In this document: in pieces, positions 1-7,951 of the stretch
Layout: the number at the start of each line of letters is the position of its first letter
Numbering within the stretch: position 1 is the first letter of the stretch
DNA from: Bacteroidales bacterium
GTDB lineage: Bacteria; Bacteroidota; Bacteroidia; Bacteroidales; Paludibacteraceae
Assembly (NCBI GenBank): GCA_900766775.1
Contig: CAAFXN010000111.1
Coordinates: 1 to 31,705, forward strand
Direction of reading: 5' to 3'
DNA: 31,705 bases
Made by a program: the position numbers and the translations under genes
Notes under the pieces: model-generated
Databases searched by the model: none
Seen by the model: the letters and a program-made list of their open reading frames with translations, nothing else
Told to the model about the DNA's origin: nothing

Positions 1-27
1 GAGTTCAGACGTGTGCTCTTCCGATCT
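1..27. other. Illumina TruSeq adapter remnant at contig start
   Basis: The first 27 bases match the end of the Illumina TruSeq read-2 adapter, finishing in GCTCTTCCGATCT. This is library sequence and not genomic DNA. Genomic sequence begins at about 28, inside an open reading frame, so nothing upstream of the first gene can be inferred. Confidence 0.97.
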
Positions 28-29
28 AC

Positions 30-947
30 CCCGATGAAACAGCAGAATACAAGACGCTGAAGCACTATGTGAAAGTGCCTAAGGCAGAAGGCAAACACCC
101 CGTGCTGGTACGTTTCCAAGGCACCGATGGCGGCAAGACGACATTAGGCGAGCCTACATGGGCAGCACCCGATGATTGGGTGGAGGTTATCGTCTCCACG
201 CGCGGACAGATGCTCAACCGCGACAGTAAATACAATTATGACTTCTACGGCTACGGATTGGGCAGCAACGATGACCACTATTACCGCATGGCGTACCTCG
301 ACTGCGTCCGCGCCATCGATATGGTCAAAGCCATGAGCGAAGCCGACACACGCAATATCTTCCTTGCCGGCGGTAGCCAAGGCGGTTGCTTCACCTATGT
401 GGCAGCCGGACTCTGCGCAGGCGATATCCGCGCCATCGCTCCCAGCATTACAGGACACGCCGACTTTGTGCATACCATGAAGATTGTCGGATGGCCTACC
501 AACGTGTTCAACACTTGGATTAACAATGCCGTTGCTGACGGTACATACTCCGACTACGAGACCGCCAAAGCAGCACTGTTGGCGCACCAGAGTTATTTCG
601 ATACGAAGAACTTCGCCAAGTGGATTACTTGCCCCGTCATCACCAACTTCTCGCTGCAAGACCAGACTGACGGACCGCACCTTAATATCGCGCCCTACAA
701 TCTGCTGACGCAGGTTACCGACAAAGAATACAGCATCAATCCCTTCAACGGACATGCAGCAGCGTCCGACTGGAACACCACCTACATGACGTTCTTCAAA
801 GAAAGACTGTACAAGGGCGGAGATGTGCCGTCAAGTGTTGCAGAGACCACCTCTGCGGTCAGTAATACCTGCAAAGTGATAGAGAACGGCGAATTGCTGA
901 TTCTGCACAACGGTATCAGATACGACCTCTTAGGCAATAAACGTTGA
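30..947 (+). CDS. Acetyl xylan esterase-like alpha/beta hydrolase (CE7), 5'-truncated
   Basis: The frame is open from the adapter junction, so the N-terminus and any signal peptide are missing; the GTG at 69 is not the real start. Counting from 69, the CE7 motifs are present: RGQ at 45-47, the nucleophile elbow GGSQGG at 101-106 (Ser103), an acidic residue in the SLQDQTDG segment (Asp198 or Asp201) and His229 in NPFNGHA, where the family more often has HE. CE7 enzymes remove acetyl groups from plant oligosaccharides. Placed 22 bp before a GH26 mannanase, this one probably deacetylates acetylated (gluco)mannan products. The last 28 residues form a tail, KVIENGELLILHNG...YDLLG, also seen in the secreted protein at 16910-17845. 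This suggests export and C-terminal sorting, but that is inference. Substrate preference cannot be read from the sequence. Confidence 0.85.
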   Translation, partial: PDETAEYKTLKHYVKVPKAEGKHPVLVRFQGTDGGKTTLGEPTWAAPDDWVEVIVSTRGQMLNRDSKYNYDFYGYGLGSNDDHYYRMAYLDCVRAIDMVKAMSEADTRNIFLAGGSQGGCFTYVAAGLCAGDIRAIAPSITGHADFVHTMKIVGWPTNVFNTWINNAVADGTYSDYETAKAALLAHQSYFDTKNFAKWITCPVITNFSLQDQTDGPHLNIAPYNLLTQVTDKEYSINPFNGHAAASDWNTTYMTFFKERLYKGGDVPSSVAETTSAVSNTCKVIENGELLILHNGIRYDLLGNKR

Positions 948-969
948 GAATGATTAACAACTGACATCA

Positions 970-2037
970 ATGAATATACGCTCTTCCAACCAAGTACTTG
1001 TGTTGCTCTTCATTGCATTGCTCTCCGCTTGCAGCCCGAAACCGCAAGTGCAGACCATCGACACTGCGGACCAACTCCAACGGTTCCTCCAAACGATGTA
1101 CCGTTCGGACAGCCTGCTCTTCGGGCAGCACGATGCCACCCTCTACGGACACGCATGGAGTTGGCTGCCCGACAGAAGCGACTGTCGCGACATCACGGGC
1201 GAATATCCCTATATCGTCTCTTTCGATATAGGTAACCTTGAGACGGGCGACTCGCTTTCGCTGGATAGCGTCCCCTTCCGTCTGATGGCGGAGCGCATGA
1301 GCGAGCACCATGCACGCGGTGGTATCGTCTCTGTCTCGTGGCACCCGTTCAACCCTATTGACGGCTCCGACTCGTGGACAGTGCGTACCGACACCACCGT
1401 CCGTGCCCTCCTGCCCGATGGCTCCGAGCATGCACGCTTAGATACCATGCTCAGCCGCGTGGCGCGTTTCCTGCAAGACCTGCCCTGTCCCGTCCTCTTC
1501 CGCCCGTGGCATGAGCAAAGCGGCGAGTGGTTCTGGTGGGGAAGCAAAGGGTGCACCCGCGAGGAATACAAAGCTCTCTATCGCTACACGCACGATTTCT
1601 TGCAACAGGCATGCCCGAACAAGATAGTGTGGGCTTACTCGCCCAACTACGGCATCTCCTACGACGATTACCTCGCCTACTACCCGGGCAACGACTGCGT
1701 GGACCTGCTGGGTATCGACTGCTACCATTTCGCCCACGAGTCCGTCTCTACCTTCCAAGACCACCTGCGCCGGTCGCTTGACATCGTCTGCCGGGTTGCC
1801 GAAGAGCAAGGCAAGATTGCCGCGCTCACCGAGACAGGACTGGAGAGTTGCGTCATCCCCGACTGGTGGACGCAGACGCTGCTCCCCGTATTGCAGGAAT
1901 ACCCGCTGGCGTATGTGCTGCTCTGGCGCAATGCCTACAACATGCCGCACCATTTCTATGTCCCTTACGCCGGACACCCTGCTGCGGATGATTTCATGCT
2001 ATTTCACAACAATCCCCAAATACTGTTTGTCAAATGA
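970..2037 (+). CDS. GH26 beta-mannanase, lipoprotein
   Basis: A 355-residue protein with a lipoprotein signal peptide: hydrophobic residues 8-18, lipobox LLSAC, lipidated Cys21. The catalytic domain is GH26. The acid/base motif FRPWHEQSGEWFWWG carries Glu182, and the nucleophile is Glu288 in LTETGLE. GH26 enzymes hydrolyse beta-1,4-mannan and many release mannobiose. In this operon the product fits the downstream uptake and epimerase/phosphorylase route. The protein is expected in the outer or inner membrane envelope, anchored by lipid. It starts 22 bp after the esterase and its stop overlaps the start of GH130 (ATGA), so translation is probably coupled. The length is typical for a single-domain GH26; no binding module is visible. 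Whether it is an endo-mannanase or a mannobiohydrolase is unresolved. Confidence 0.93.
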   Translation: MNIRSSNQVLVLLFIALLSACSPKPQVQTIDTADQLQRFLQTMYRSDSLLFGQHDATLYGHAWSWLPDRSDCRDITGEYPYIVSFDIGNLETGDSLSLDSVPFRLMAERMSEHHARGGIVSVSWHPFNPIDGSDSWTVRTDTTVRALLPDGSEHARLDTMLSRVARFLQDLPCPVLFRPWHEQSGEWFWWGSKGCTREEYKALYRYTHDFLQQACPNKIVWAYSPNYGISYDDYLAYYPGNDCVDLLGIDCYHFAHESVSTFQDHLRRSLDIVCRVAEEQGKIAALTETGLESCVIPDWWTQTLLPVLQEYPLAYVLLWRNAYNMPHHFYVPYAGHPAADDFMLFHNNPQILFVK

Positions 2038-3194
2038 ATTTCTCTGAACGTAAATCCTTTGTTATTGCGCAACACGAGCAGTTGCTCTCGCGCCCGAATA
2101 TGCCCATAGAGGGCAACGGTATCTTCTGCCGGTATGCTAATCCTATTATTACCGCCGACCATGCACCCCTCACGTGGCGTTATGACTTCAACCCCGAGAC
2201 CAACCCTTACTTTATGGAGCGCATCGGAGTGAATGCCACGCTCAATGCAGGGGCTATCAAGTTAGGCGACAAGTTCGTCTTGGTAGTGCGCGTGGAGGGT
2301 GCCGATCGCAAGTCGTTCTTTGCCGTGGCGGAGTCGCCTAACGGTGTGGATAACTTCCGTTTCCGCGCTCGTCCCATCACCATGCCCGAGACCGACGACC
2401 CCGCTACGAATATCTACGATATGCGTCTTACGCTCCACGAAGACGGCTGGATATACGGACTCTTCTGCGTAGAGCGACACGATGATTCCAAGCCCCATGA
2501 CCTCTCGGCTGCCACCGCCACATGCGGCATTGCACGCACCCACGACCTCGAGACTTGGTATCGCCTGCCCGACTTGCAGACACGCAGCCAGCAACGCAAT
2601 GTCGTCTTGCACCCCGAGTTTGTCAATGGTAAGTACGCGCTCTACACCCGACCCCAAGACGGGTTCATTGATACCGGCAGCGGCGGAGGCATAGGCTGGG
2701 CGCTGGTGGACGACATCACCCATGCGGTGGTTACCGAGGAGCGGATTATCAACCCCCGCCACTACCATACCATCATGGAGGTCAAGAACGGCGAGGGTCC
2801 TCATCCCATCAAGACTCCGCAGGGCTGGCTCCACCTCGCCCACGGCGTGCGCGGCTGCGCTTCCGGATTGCGCTATGTGCTCTATATGTACATGACTGCC
2901 TTGGACGACCCCACGCGCGTGATTGCACAACCCGGCGGCGCGTTCATGGTCCCCAAAGACGGGGAGTATATCGGCGATGTGATGAATGTGCTGTTCTGCA
3001 ACGGTTGGATTGCCGACGGCGAGAAAGTGTATATCTACTACGCTTCGTCCGACACGCGCCTCCATGTGGCTACCTCCACCATCCCCCAACTGGTGGACTA
3101 CTGCCTCCACACCCCGCAGGACAAACTCGCTACCGCCGCTTCCGTGCAAACCATCAACGCCCTAATCGACAAAAATCAATCAGTTATGAATTAA
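2034..3194 (+). CDS. 4-O-beta-D-mannosyl-D-glucose phosphorylase (GH130)
   Basis: This 386-residue cytoplasmic protein has no signal peptide. It matches GH130 subfamily 1: NPIITADHAPLTWRYDFNP near residues 37-54, VRVEGADRKSFFAVAESPNG at 85-104, and NIYDMRLT with the general-acid Asp129. The enzyme phosphorolyses mannosyl-beta-1,4-glucose to alpha-mannose 1-phosphate and glucose. Here the epimerase gene two positions downstream supplies that disaccharide from mannobiose, the same arrangement as in Bacteroides fragilis. The start codon overlaps the GH26 stop by four bases. The assignment to mannosylglucose phosphorylase rather than mannooligosaccharide phosphorylase rests on subfamily-type motifs and on the linked epimerase. 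It was not compared with all GH130 groups. Confidence 0.92.
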   Translation: MNFSERKSFVIAQHEQLLSRPNMPIEGNGIFCRYANPIITADHAPLTWRYDFNPETNPYFMERIGVNATLNAGAIKLGDKFVLVVRVEGADRKSFFAVAESPNGVDNFRFRARPITMPETDDPATNIYDMRLTLHEDGWIYGLFCVERHDDSKPHDLSAATATCGIARTHDLETWYRLPDLQTRSQQRNVVLHPEFVNGKYALYTRPQDGFIDTGSGGGIGWALVDDITHAVVTEERIINPRHYHTIMEVKNGEGPHPIKTPQGWLHLAHGVRGCASGLRYVLYMYMTALDDPTRVIAQPGGAFMVPKDGEYIGDVMNVLFCNGWIADGEKVYIYYASSDTRLHVATSTIPQLVDYCLHTPQDKLATAASVQTINALIDKNQSVMN

Positions 3195-3363
3195 AGACCG
3201 CCTGTCGGCTGAAAGACCGCTGACGCTGAACGATAAAAGACCGCTCACTTCGTTCGCTGTCAGACTGAAATAGTCTCGAAAGGTAAATCAGTCGTTCAGC
3301 GAAGCGGTCGGACAGCAAAGCGGTCTTTCAGCGAAGCGGTCAGATAGAAAACTCTCTACCCTC
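3195..3363 (+). repeat. Foldable repeat-rich spacer inside the mannan operon
   Basis: This 169-bp gap is made of variants of GACCGCT and its complement. A perfect 14-bp inverted pair, GCTGAAAGACCGCT at 3208-3221 and AGCGGTCTTTCAGC at 3319-3332, could fold around the rest. AGCGAAGCGGTC-type direct repeats lie at about 3298-3345. There is no promoter motif and no T-run after the hairpin, so it is neither an obvious promoter nor an intrinsic terminator. It could act as an RNA processing or stability element between GH130 and the transporter. That is inference. Confidence 0.6.
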
Positions 3364-4740
3364 ATGAAAAACATACGCGAAAAACTGGCATACGGCTTGG
3401 GAGACATGTCTTCCTCTATGTTTTGGAAGATTTTCTCCTACTACCTGCCTATCTTCTATTCCGACATCTTCGGGCTTTCGCTCTCCGCGACCGCCTTCCT
3501 CATGCTCGTTACTCGGGTCTGGGACACTATCTCCGACCCCATGATGGGCATCATTGCCGACCGTACTAACACGCGCTGGGGCAAATACCGCCCTTATCTC
3601 CTGTGGATGGCGTTGCCCTTTGCCGTGGCAGGCGTTCTGCTCTTCACCACGCCCGACCTCTCGGAGACCGGACGATTGGTCTATGCCTATTGCACCTATA
3701 TCCTCATGATGACCGTCTATACGGGTATCAACGTGCCCTACGGTTCTATGCTGGGTGTGTTGACGGATGACTCTAATGAGAAGACGGTGTTCTCCTCGTT
3801 CCGAATGTTCTTCGCGTATGCAGGCTCGTTCGTCGCGCTGTTCGCATGGGAGCCGTTGTGCAACCTCTTCCAAGGAATGATGGGCTCGGAGTCTGACGCT
3901 TGGCAAGGGGCGATGGTGGTCATCGCTGCCGTATGTCTTATCCTCTTCGTGCTCTGCTTCGCCTTCACACGCGAGCATGTGCATGTGGTCGGCTCCGGCT
4001 CTATTGTCAAAGACTTCAAGTATCTGGTCAAGAACGCGCCGTGGTGGTTGCTCACGTTTGCTGCACTTTGCACCAACCTGTTCAACACCGTGCGTGGCGC
4101 CACGGTGGCGTACTATTTCAAGTACTACATCGGCGCGGATGCCTCCATCACGCTCTTCGCTTTCTCTTTCTTGTTCTTCGCAGGTTTGTTCCTTGCCGTG
4201 GGAGAGGTGAGCAACATGGTGGGAGTGTTGCTGGCGACGCCTTTGTCCAACCGCTTGGGCAAGAAGCCGACCTTCATGCTGTCGGGTGTCCTGCTGGTAG
4301 TGCTGAGTGTGCTGTTCTTCTTCGTGCCGCCCACCAACACGGGCTTCGTACTCATGTTGCTCCTGCAAGTGCTCATCTCCGTCTGCACGGGTATTGTCTC
4401 CCCCTTGGTATGGTCTATGTACGCCGACGTGTCCGACTATTCGCTCGCGCAGCACGGCACCGCCTCCACAGGGCTTATCTTCTCCTCGGGTTCTATGGCG
4501 CAGAAGTTCGGAGGTGCCATTGCCGGCAGTGCCGTCCTGTGGATGTTTGAGTGGTTCGGATTGGTGCCGAACGCGCCCGTACAAACCGACATGGCTATCC
4601 TTGGCATGAAACTGTCTATGTCCTTCATTCCGGCTGCGATTGCCGTACTCATGGTGGTGCTCGTATGGGCATACCCGCTGAATAAAAAACGCATGGCTGA
4701 GATAGCCGAAATCATTAAGAACGATGAAACAGTTAGTTAG
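3364..4740 (+). CDS. GPH-family sugar:cation symporter (probable mannobiose importer)
   Basis: A 458-residue polytopic membrane protein of the glycoside-pentoside-hexuronide family in the MFS superfamily. The N-terminus (KLAYGLGDMSSSMFWKIFSY) is the family signature. The loop after helix 2 has DPMMGIIADRTNTRWGKYRP (residues 59-78), the conserved DP..G...D....RWGRxRP pattern. About twelve hydrophobic segments are visible. The family usually couples uptake of disaccharides to Na+ or H+. Lying between the phosphorylase and the epimerase, its likely cargo is beta-1,4-mannobiose or mannosyl-glucose crossing the inner membrane. Its last 17 bases overlap the epimerase gene, implying coupled translation. 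Cargo is inferred from context only. Confidence 0.9.
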   Translation: MKNIREKLAYGLGDMSSSMFWKIFSYYLPIFYSDIFGLSLSATAFLMLVTRVWDTISDPMMGIIADRTNTRWGKYRPYLLWMALPFAVAGVLLFTTPDLSETGRLVYAYCTYILMMTVYTGINVPYGSMLGVLTDDSNEKTVFSSFRMFFAYAGSFVALFAWEPLCNLFQGMMGSESDAWQGAMVVIAAVCLILFVLCFAFTREHVHVVGSGSIVKDFKYLVKNAPWWLLTFAALCTNLFNTVRGATVAYYFKYYIGADASITLFAFSFLFFAGLFLAVGEVSNMVGVLLATPLSNRLGKKPTFMLSGVLLVVLSVLFFFVPPTNTGFVLMLLLQVLISVCTGIVSPLVWSMYADVSDYSLAQHGTASTGLIFSSGSMAQKFGGAIAGSAVLWMFEWFGLVPNAPVQTDMAILGMKLSMSFIPAAIAVLMVVLVWAYPLNKKRMAEIAEIIKNDETVS

Positions 4741-5869
4741 TCAAATTCGCTCCTGCCTCACCGACAACATCCTCCCCTATTGGGCTCGTCTGCAAGACCC
4801 CGTTCGCGGTGGTTTTTATGGGCAGGTTACAGGCAAAGAAGTGTTGGTGCCCGATGCCCCGCGTGGCGCTATCCTCAATGCCCGCATCCTCTGGACATTC
4901 GCTGCCGCCTACCGCCTGCTGGGAGATACCGAGTATCGGCATATCGCCGAGAGACAGTACGGTTATTTCGTGGACCACTTCATAGACCCCGTCCACGATG
5001 GTGTCTATTGGTCCATCACGGCAGACGGACAGCCCTTGGATACCCACAAGCAGACCTACGCGCAGGCGTTCGCGCTCTATGCCCTCGCCGAGTACGCGCA
5101 GATAGACGCCGACGCCCTGCCCCTTGCTATACGGCTCTTCCTAACGATGGAGCAGCACACCGCTGACCCCCTGTACGGAGGCTATATGGAGGGGCTCACT
5201 GCCGATTGGCAACCGCTTGACGACATGCGCTTGTCCGACCACGACAAGAACACCGCCAAGTCGCAGAACACCCACCTGCATGTCTTGGAGGCATACACCG
5301 CCCTCTACCGCGTGTGGAGCGACCCCGTCCTGAAGAGCAAGATACAAGCCCTGCATACCATCTTCCGAGACCATCTGATGGATACCGACACCCACCATAT
5401 CAACCTCTTCTTCAACCTCGACTGGTCATTGGCGAGCGACGAAGCCTCCTACGGGCACGACATCGAGACCTCATGGCTCATGGACGAAGCCTTGACCGCC
5501 ATCGGAGAGCGGGATGACAACTTCGTATGGCAGGTGGGGCGAGCAGCAGACGAAGGGCTGAACAGCGACGGCTCCTTGCGCTACGAGACGCACGACGCCA
5601 ACATACAATGGTGGATCATGGCGGAGGCGGTAGTCGGCTATTTCAACCTCTACACCCGCTTCGGCAACCCGCAGGACTTGGCGCACGCAAAAGCCGCGTG
5701 GTACTACATAGACACCCACCTGATAGACCATCAGCACGGGGAATGGTACTGGGACTGTGCTCCCGACGGCACGCCCAACACCACCAACGACAAAGCCGGT
5801 TTCTGGAAGTGCCCCTACCACAACGCCCGCATGTGTTTAGAGTTGATTACCAGACACAACGCTAAATAA
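4724..5869 (+). CDS. Mannobiose/cellobiose 2-epimerase (AGE superfamily)
   Basis: A 381-residue cytoplasmic (alpha/alpha)6-barrel enzyme of the N-acylglucosamine 2-epimerase superfamily. Features of the cellobiose 2-epimerase branch include NILPYWARLQDPVRGGFYG near residues 15-33, LNARILWTFAAAYR at 51-64, NTHLHVLEAY (His184), GHDIETSWL (His245) and KCPYHNARM (His366). These histidines match by motif the residues used for deprotonation/reprotonation at C2. The enzyme converts the reducing-end mannose of mannobiose to glucose, giving the substrate of the GH130 enzyme encoded at 2034-3194. The start overlaps the transporter gene by 17 bp. No signal peptide is seen. Activity on cellobiose or lactose is also possible, but the operon argues for mannobiose. 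Confidence 0.93.
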   Translation: MKQLVSQIRSCLTDNILPYWARLQDPVRGGFYGQVTGKEVLVPDAPRGAILNARILWTFAAAYRLLGDTEYRHIAERQYGYFVDHFIDPVHDGVYWSITADGQPLDTHKQTYAQAFALYALAEYAQIDADALPLAIRLFLTMEQHTADPLYGGYMEGLTADWQPLDDMRLSDHDKNTAKSQNTHLHVLEAYTALYRVWSDPVLKSKIQALHTIFRDHLMDTDTHHINLFFNLDWSLASDEASYGHDIETSWLMDEALTAIGERDDNFVWQVGRAADEGLNSDGSLRYETHDANIQWWIMAEAVVGYFNLYTRFGNPQDLAHAKAAWYYIDTHLIDHQHGEWYWDCAPDGTPNTTNDKAGFWKCPYHNARMCLELITRHNAK

Positions 5870-6042
5870 TTTGTCCGAGTGCGCCCCGACCGGTCGGAGC
5901 AGAGGTCCCCCCTCAGATGACTCAGAGCACTCCCCCCCTCAGAGCATACGCCCTCATAATTCATAATTCTCAATTGCCCTTTAATGATCTTTTAATGGGC
6001 TTTAATGGAGTAACAACACCCTCATAATTCATAATTAAACAG
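5870..6042. repeat. Spacer with short tandem duplications before manA
   Basis: The gap holds two copies of CCTCATAATTCATAATT (near 5950 and 6012), a CCCCCCTCAGA pair with an intervening ACTCAGAGCACTC near 5909-5945, and three TTTAATGG/TTTAATGA units at 5982-6009. There is no clear TAnnTTTG promoter and no terminator hairpin with a T-run, so manA may be reached by read-through from the mannan operon. Confidence 0.5.
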
Positions 6043-7017
6043 ATGAAACCTTACAAGTTTGAGCCTTATTTGCGAACAACTATCTGGGGCGGCTACCAGA
6101 TAGCGCCCTTCAAGGGAATCTACACAGCCCAGCCGAACATCGGCGAGTCATGGGAAATCTCCGGCGTGCCCGGTCATGAGTCCGTTGCCGTAGAGCGCGG
6201 TATCATCGGCGATGTGGACTTAGGTATGAACCTCACCCAATTGGTGGACAAGTACAAAGGTCTGCTGGTGGGTGAGCGGGTCTATAAGAAATACGGCAAC
6301 CGTTTCCCCTTGCTGGTGAAGTTTATCGACTCGCGCCAAGACCTCTCGGTGCAAGTGCACCCCGACGACAAGATGGCGCAGGAGCGCCATGGATGTGCGG
6401 GCAAGACGGAGATGTGGTATGTCATCCGCTCTGAACCCGGGGCGAAAATATACACGGGGCTCTCGCGCTCCATCACCCCCGATGAGTACGAGCAACTGGC
6501 TACTGCCGAGCCCGTGAACGGACACTCACCTATGCAGGATGTGATCGCCACCCACGAGGCGCACCAAGGCGACCTTTATTTCCTGCCTGCAGGGCGACTC
6601 CACGCCATTGGTGCAGGTAACTTCTTGGCGGAGATACAAGAGACCTCCGACATCACCTATCGTGTCTACGACTTCGGTCGCAGAGACGCCAACGGCAACC
6701 CTCGCGAACTGCATATCGCTGAGGCGAAGGACGCTATTGACTATCGTGTATGGCCCGAGTATCGCAGTTCCTACGACTCCACCAAGCCCAACTCCGAACT
6801 CATCACCTGTCCGTATTTCCGCGTCAACAGGGTGGTGGTGCAGGTAGCGGCGGAGATAGACCTGCATACCGACGCTTTCGTGGTGGTGATGTGCCTGTGG
6901 GGCGACGCGCATATCAACGGCATTCATATCAAGCAGGGCGAGACCATCCTCGTTCCCGCCTCGGAGAACGTGCTCTACATCTTCGGTAACGCCACCTTCC
7001 TAACCGCTACAATGTAG
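6043..7017 (+). CDS. manA: Mannose-6-phosphate isomerase, type I (class I)
   Basis: A 324-residue cupin metalloenzyme that interconverts mannose 6-phosphate and fructose 6-phosphate. The zinc ligands are visible as Gln104 and His106 (VQVHPDD), Glu123 (KTEMWYV) and His187 (GRLHAIGAG); the RVYD/RD segment at 207-214 is also typical. The length matches the short bacterial class. It follows the mannan operon by 173 bp and precedes a strong terminator, so it probably closes that transcription unit or forms its own. In context it takes mannose 6-phosphate, derived from the phosphorylase product by a phosphomannomutase, into glycolysis. It may equally supply GDP-mannose synthesis in reverse. Confidence 0.95.
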   Translation: MKPYKFEPYLRTTIWGGYQIAPFKGIYTAQPNIGESWEISGVPGHESVAVERGIIGDVDLGMNLTQLVDKYKGLLVGERVYKKYGNRFPLLVKFIDSRQDLSVQVHPDDKMAQERHGCAGKTEMWYVIRSEPGAKIYTGLSRSITPDEYEQLATAEPVNGHSPMQDVIATHEAHQGDLYFLPAGRLHAIGAGNFLAEIQETSDITYRVYDFGRRDANGNPRELHIAEAKDAIDYRVWPEYRSSYDSTKPNSELITCPYFRVNRVVVQVAAEIDLHTDAFVVVMCLWGDAHINGIHIKQGETILVPASENVLYIFGNATFLTATM

Positions 7018-7049
7018 CAAAAACATGCCCGAATGACATCCTATCTTAC

Positions 7050-7082
7050 ATCCCCCGCCAGAGCCTAGCGGGGGATTTTTCC
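7050..7082 (+). terminator. Intrinsic terminator after manA
   Basis: A GC-rich stem (TCCCCCGC...GCGGGGGA) with a short loop is followed by ATTTTT. It lies 33 bp after the manA stop and would end the mannan/manA transcript. Confidence 0.9.
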
Positions 7083-7251
7083 TCTACAACAAATCACTAT
7101 GGCAACTCAACGCTATGCGTGCACAACATAAAGCGCGCGCAGGCGTGGATATTGAGGCGTCTTTTGAGTTTGTCTATGACATACCCGCCCCAAAGTAGGC
7201 AAAAGAAACGCTTTGAACGTTTCTATGACATCGGAGGCAATGGGCTTCCCA

Positions 7252-7291
7252 CAAAAAAACAAGAGAATACCTTATCGCTAAAGTATTCTCT
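7252..7291 (-). terminator. Intrinsic terminator of tRNA-Thr
   Basis: On the minus strand a 9-bp stem (AGAGAATAC with GTATTCTCT, 7262-7270 and 7283-7291) is followed by TGTTTTTTTG. It lies about 46 bases past the tRNA 3' end. Between this and the manA terminator (7083-7250) I see no gene, only two TCTATGACAT copies near 7172 and 7222. Confidence 0.85.
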
Positions 7292-7336
7292 ATGATACCA
7301 TATCCGAAAAACCGACAATCAGTTTCCCATCTTTTG

Positions 7337-7409
<73 letters not shown>

Positions 7410-7481
7410 ATACGCCATGCTTTCACAACACCTGCCTCACGAACATACTCGTCTCAAGAGGGCAGGACTCAAAAGCGGATG

Positions 7482-7513
7482 CAAAGGTACTGCTTTTTTT
7501 TTATATATGCAAA
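7482..7513 (-). promoter_or_regulatory. Bacteroidetes promoter for tRNA-Thr
   Basis: On the minus strand TTTGC (7509-7513) is followed after the usual spacing by GCAG-TACCTTTGC, with the TACCTTTG box at 7482-7489. The spacer is an A-tract. Transcription would start near 7475, about 65 bases before the mature tRNA. Confidence 0.88.
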
Positions 7514-7689
7514 TTTTTTGTTGTTTTTTTCAAAAAAATGTGTTAACAAAACGTTCGGGCGGGGTGGGGAGAGGGGTCGTTATGCGTGTTTTGGACAATT
7601 CTGCGGGGACGTTGGATGGGGCGAAAAGGGTGGGGGAACATGTCGGTTGTCTCCCTATATGCCCTCTTTTTCCCCTCGAAAAGGTCAGT

Positions 7690-7777
7690 CTTATGTTACG
7701 ATAATGTTACGGTAATGTTACGGTAATGTTACGGCAATGATATGGAATGGTCTCGGGGAGATTTCGGCGGAGATTCG
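7690..7777 (-). repeat. 11-bp phased repeat array A (8 units)
   Basis: Eight contiguous 11-bp units fill 88 bp. Read on the plus strand, seven of the eight end in CG, including ATAATGTTACG, GTAATGTTACG (twice), GAATGGTCTCG and GCGGAGATTCG; read on the minus strand those units begin with CG. The period is not a multiple of three, so the array is not coding. The array lies 176 bp upstream of the tRNA-Thr promoter, on the same strand. TTTGGACAATT occurs on both sides (7590-7600 and 7820-7830). The rest of 7514-7884 is G-rich on the plus strand with no credible gene. Confidence 0.8.
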
Positions 7778-7884
7778 GGGTGGTCGGTCGGCGGGTGGAG
7801 CGAGGATAGGTTTGCGAAATTTGGACAATTGTTGTTTCGCCGCAGGCAGGACGGTCGTTCTCGGTATGGCGGTGGTTGTCGGGC

Positions 7885-7917
7885 AAAAAAAAGTCGGGAC
7901 AGTAGGTCTGTCCCGAC
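7885..7917 (-). terminator. Intrinsic terminator of smpB
   Basis: On the minus strand the stem GTCGGGACA/TGTCCCGAC (7893-7901 with 7909-7917) is followed by eight T residues. It lies 34 bp past the smpB stop. Confidence 0.93.
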
Positions 7918-7951
7918 GGGTATGTATCGGCTGCCGTAGTGCGGCGGTTGC

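Noticed and set aside
69..71. GTG as the start of the first gene
   Set aside because: The frame is open upstream to the adapter junction and encodes esterase-like sequence, so the gene is truncated and this GTG is internal.
3208..3332. Intrinsic terminator between GH130 and the transporter
   Set aside because: The inverted repeat has a 97-base loop and no T-run after it.
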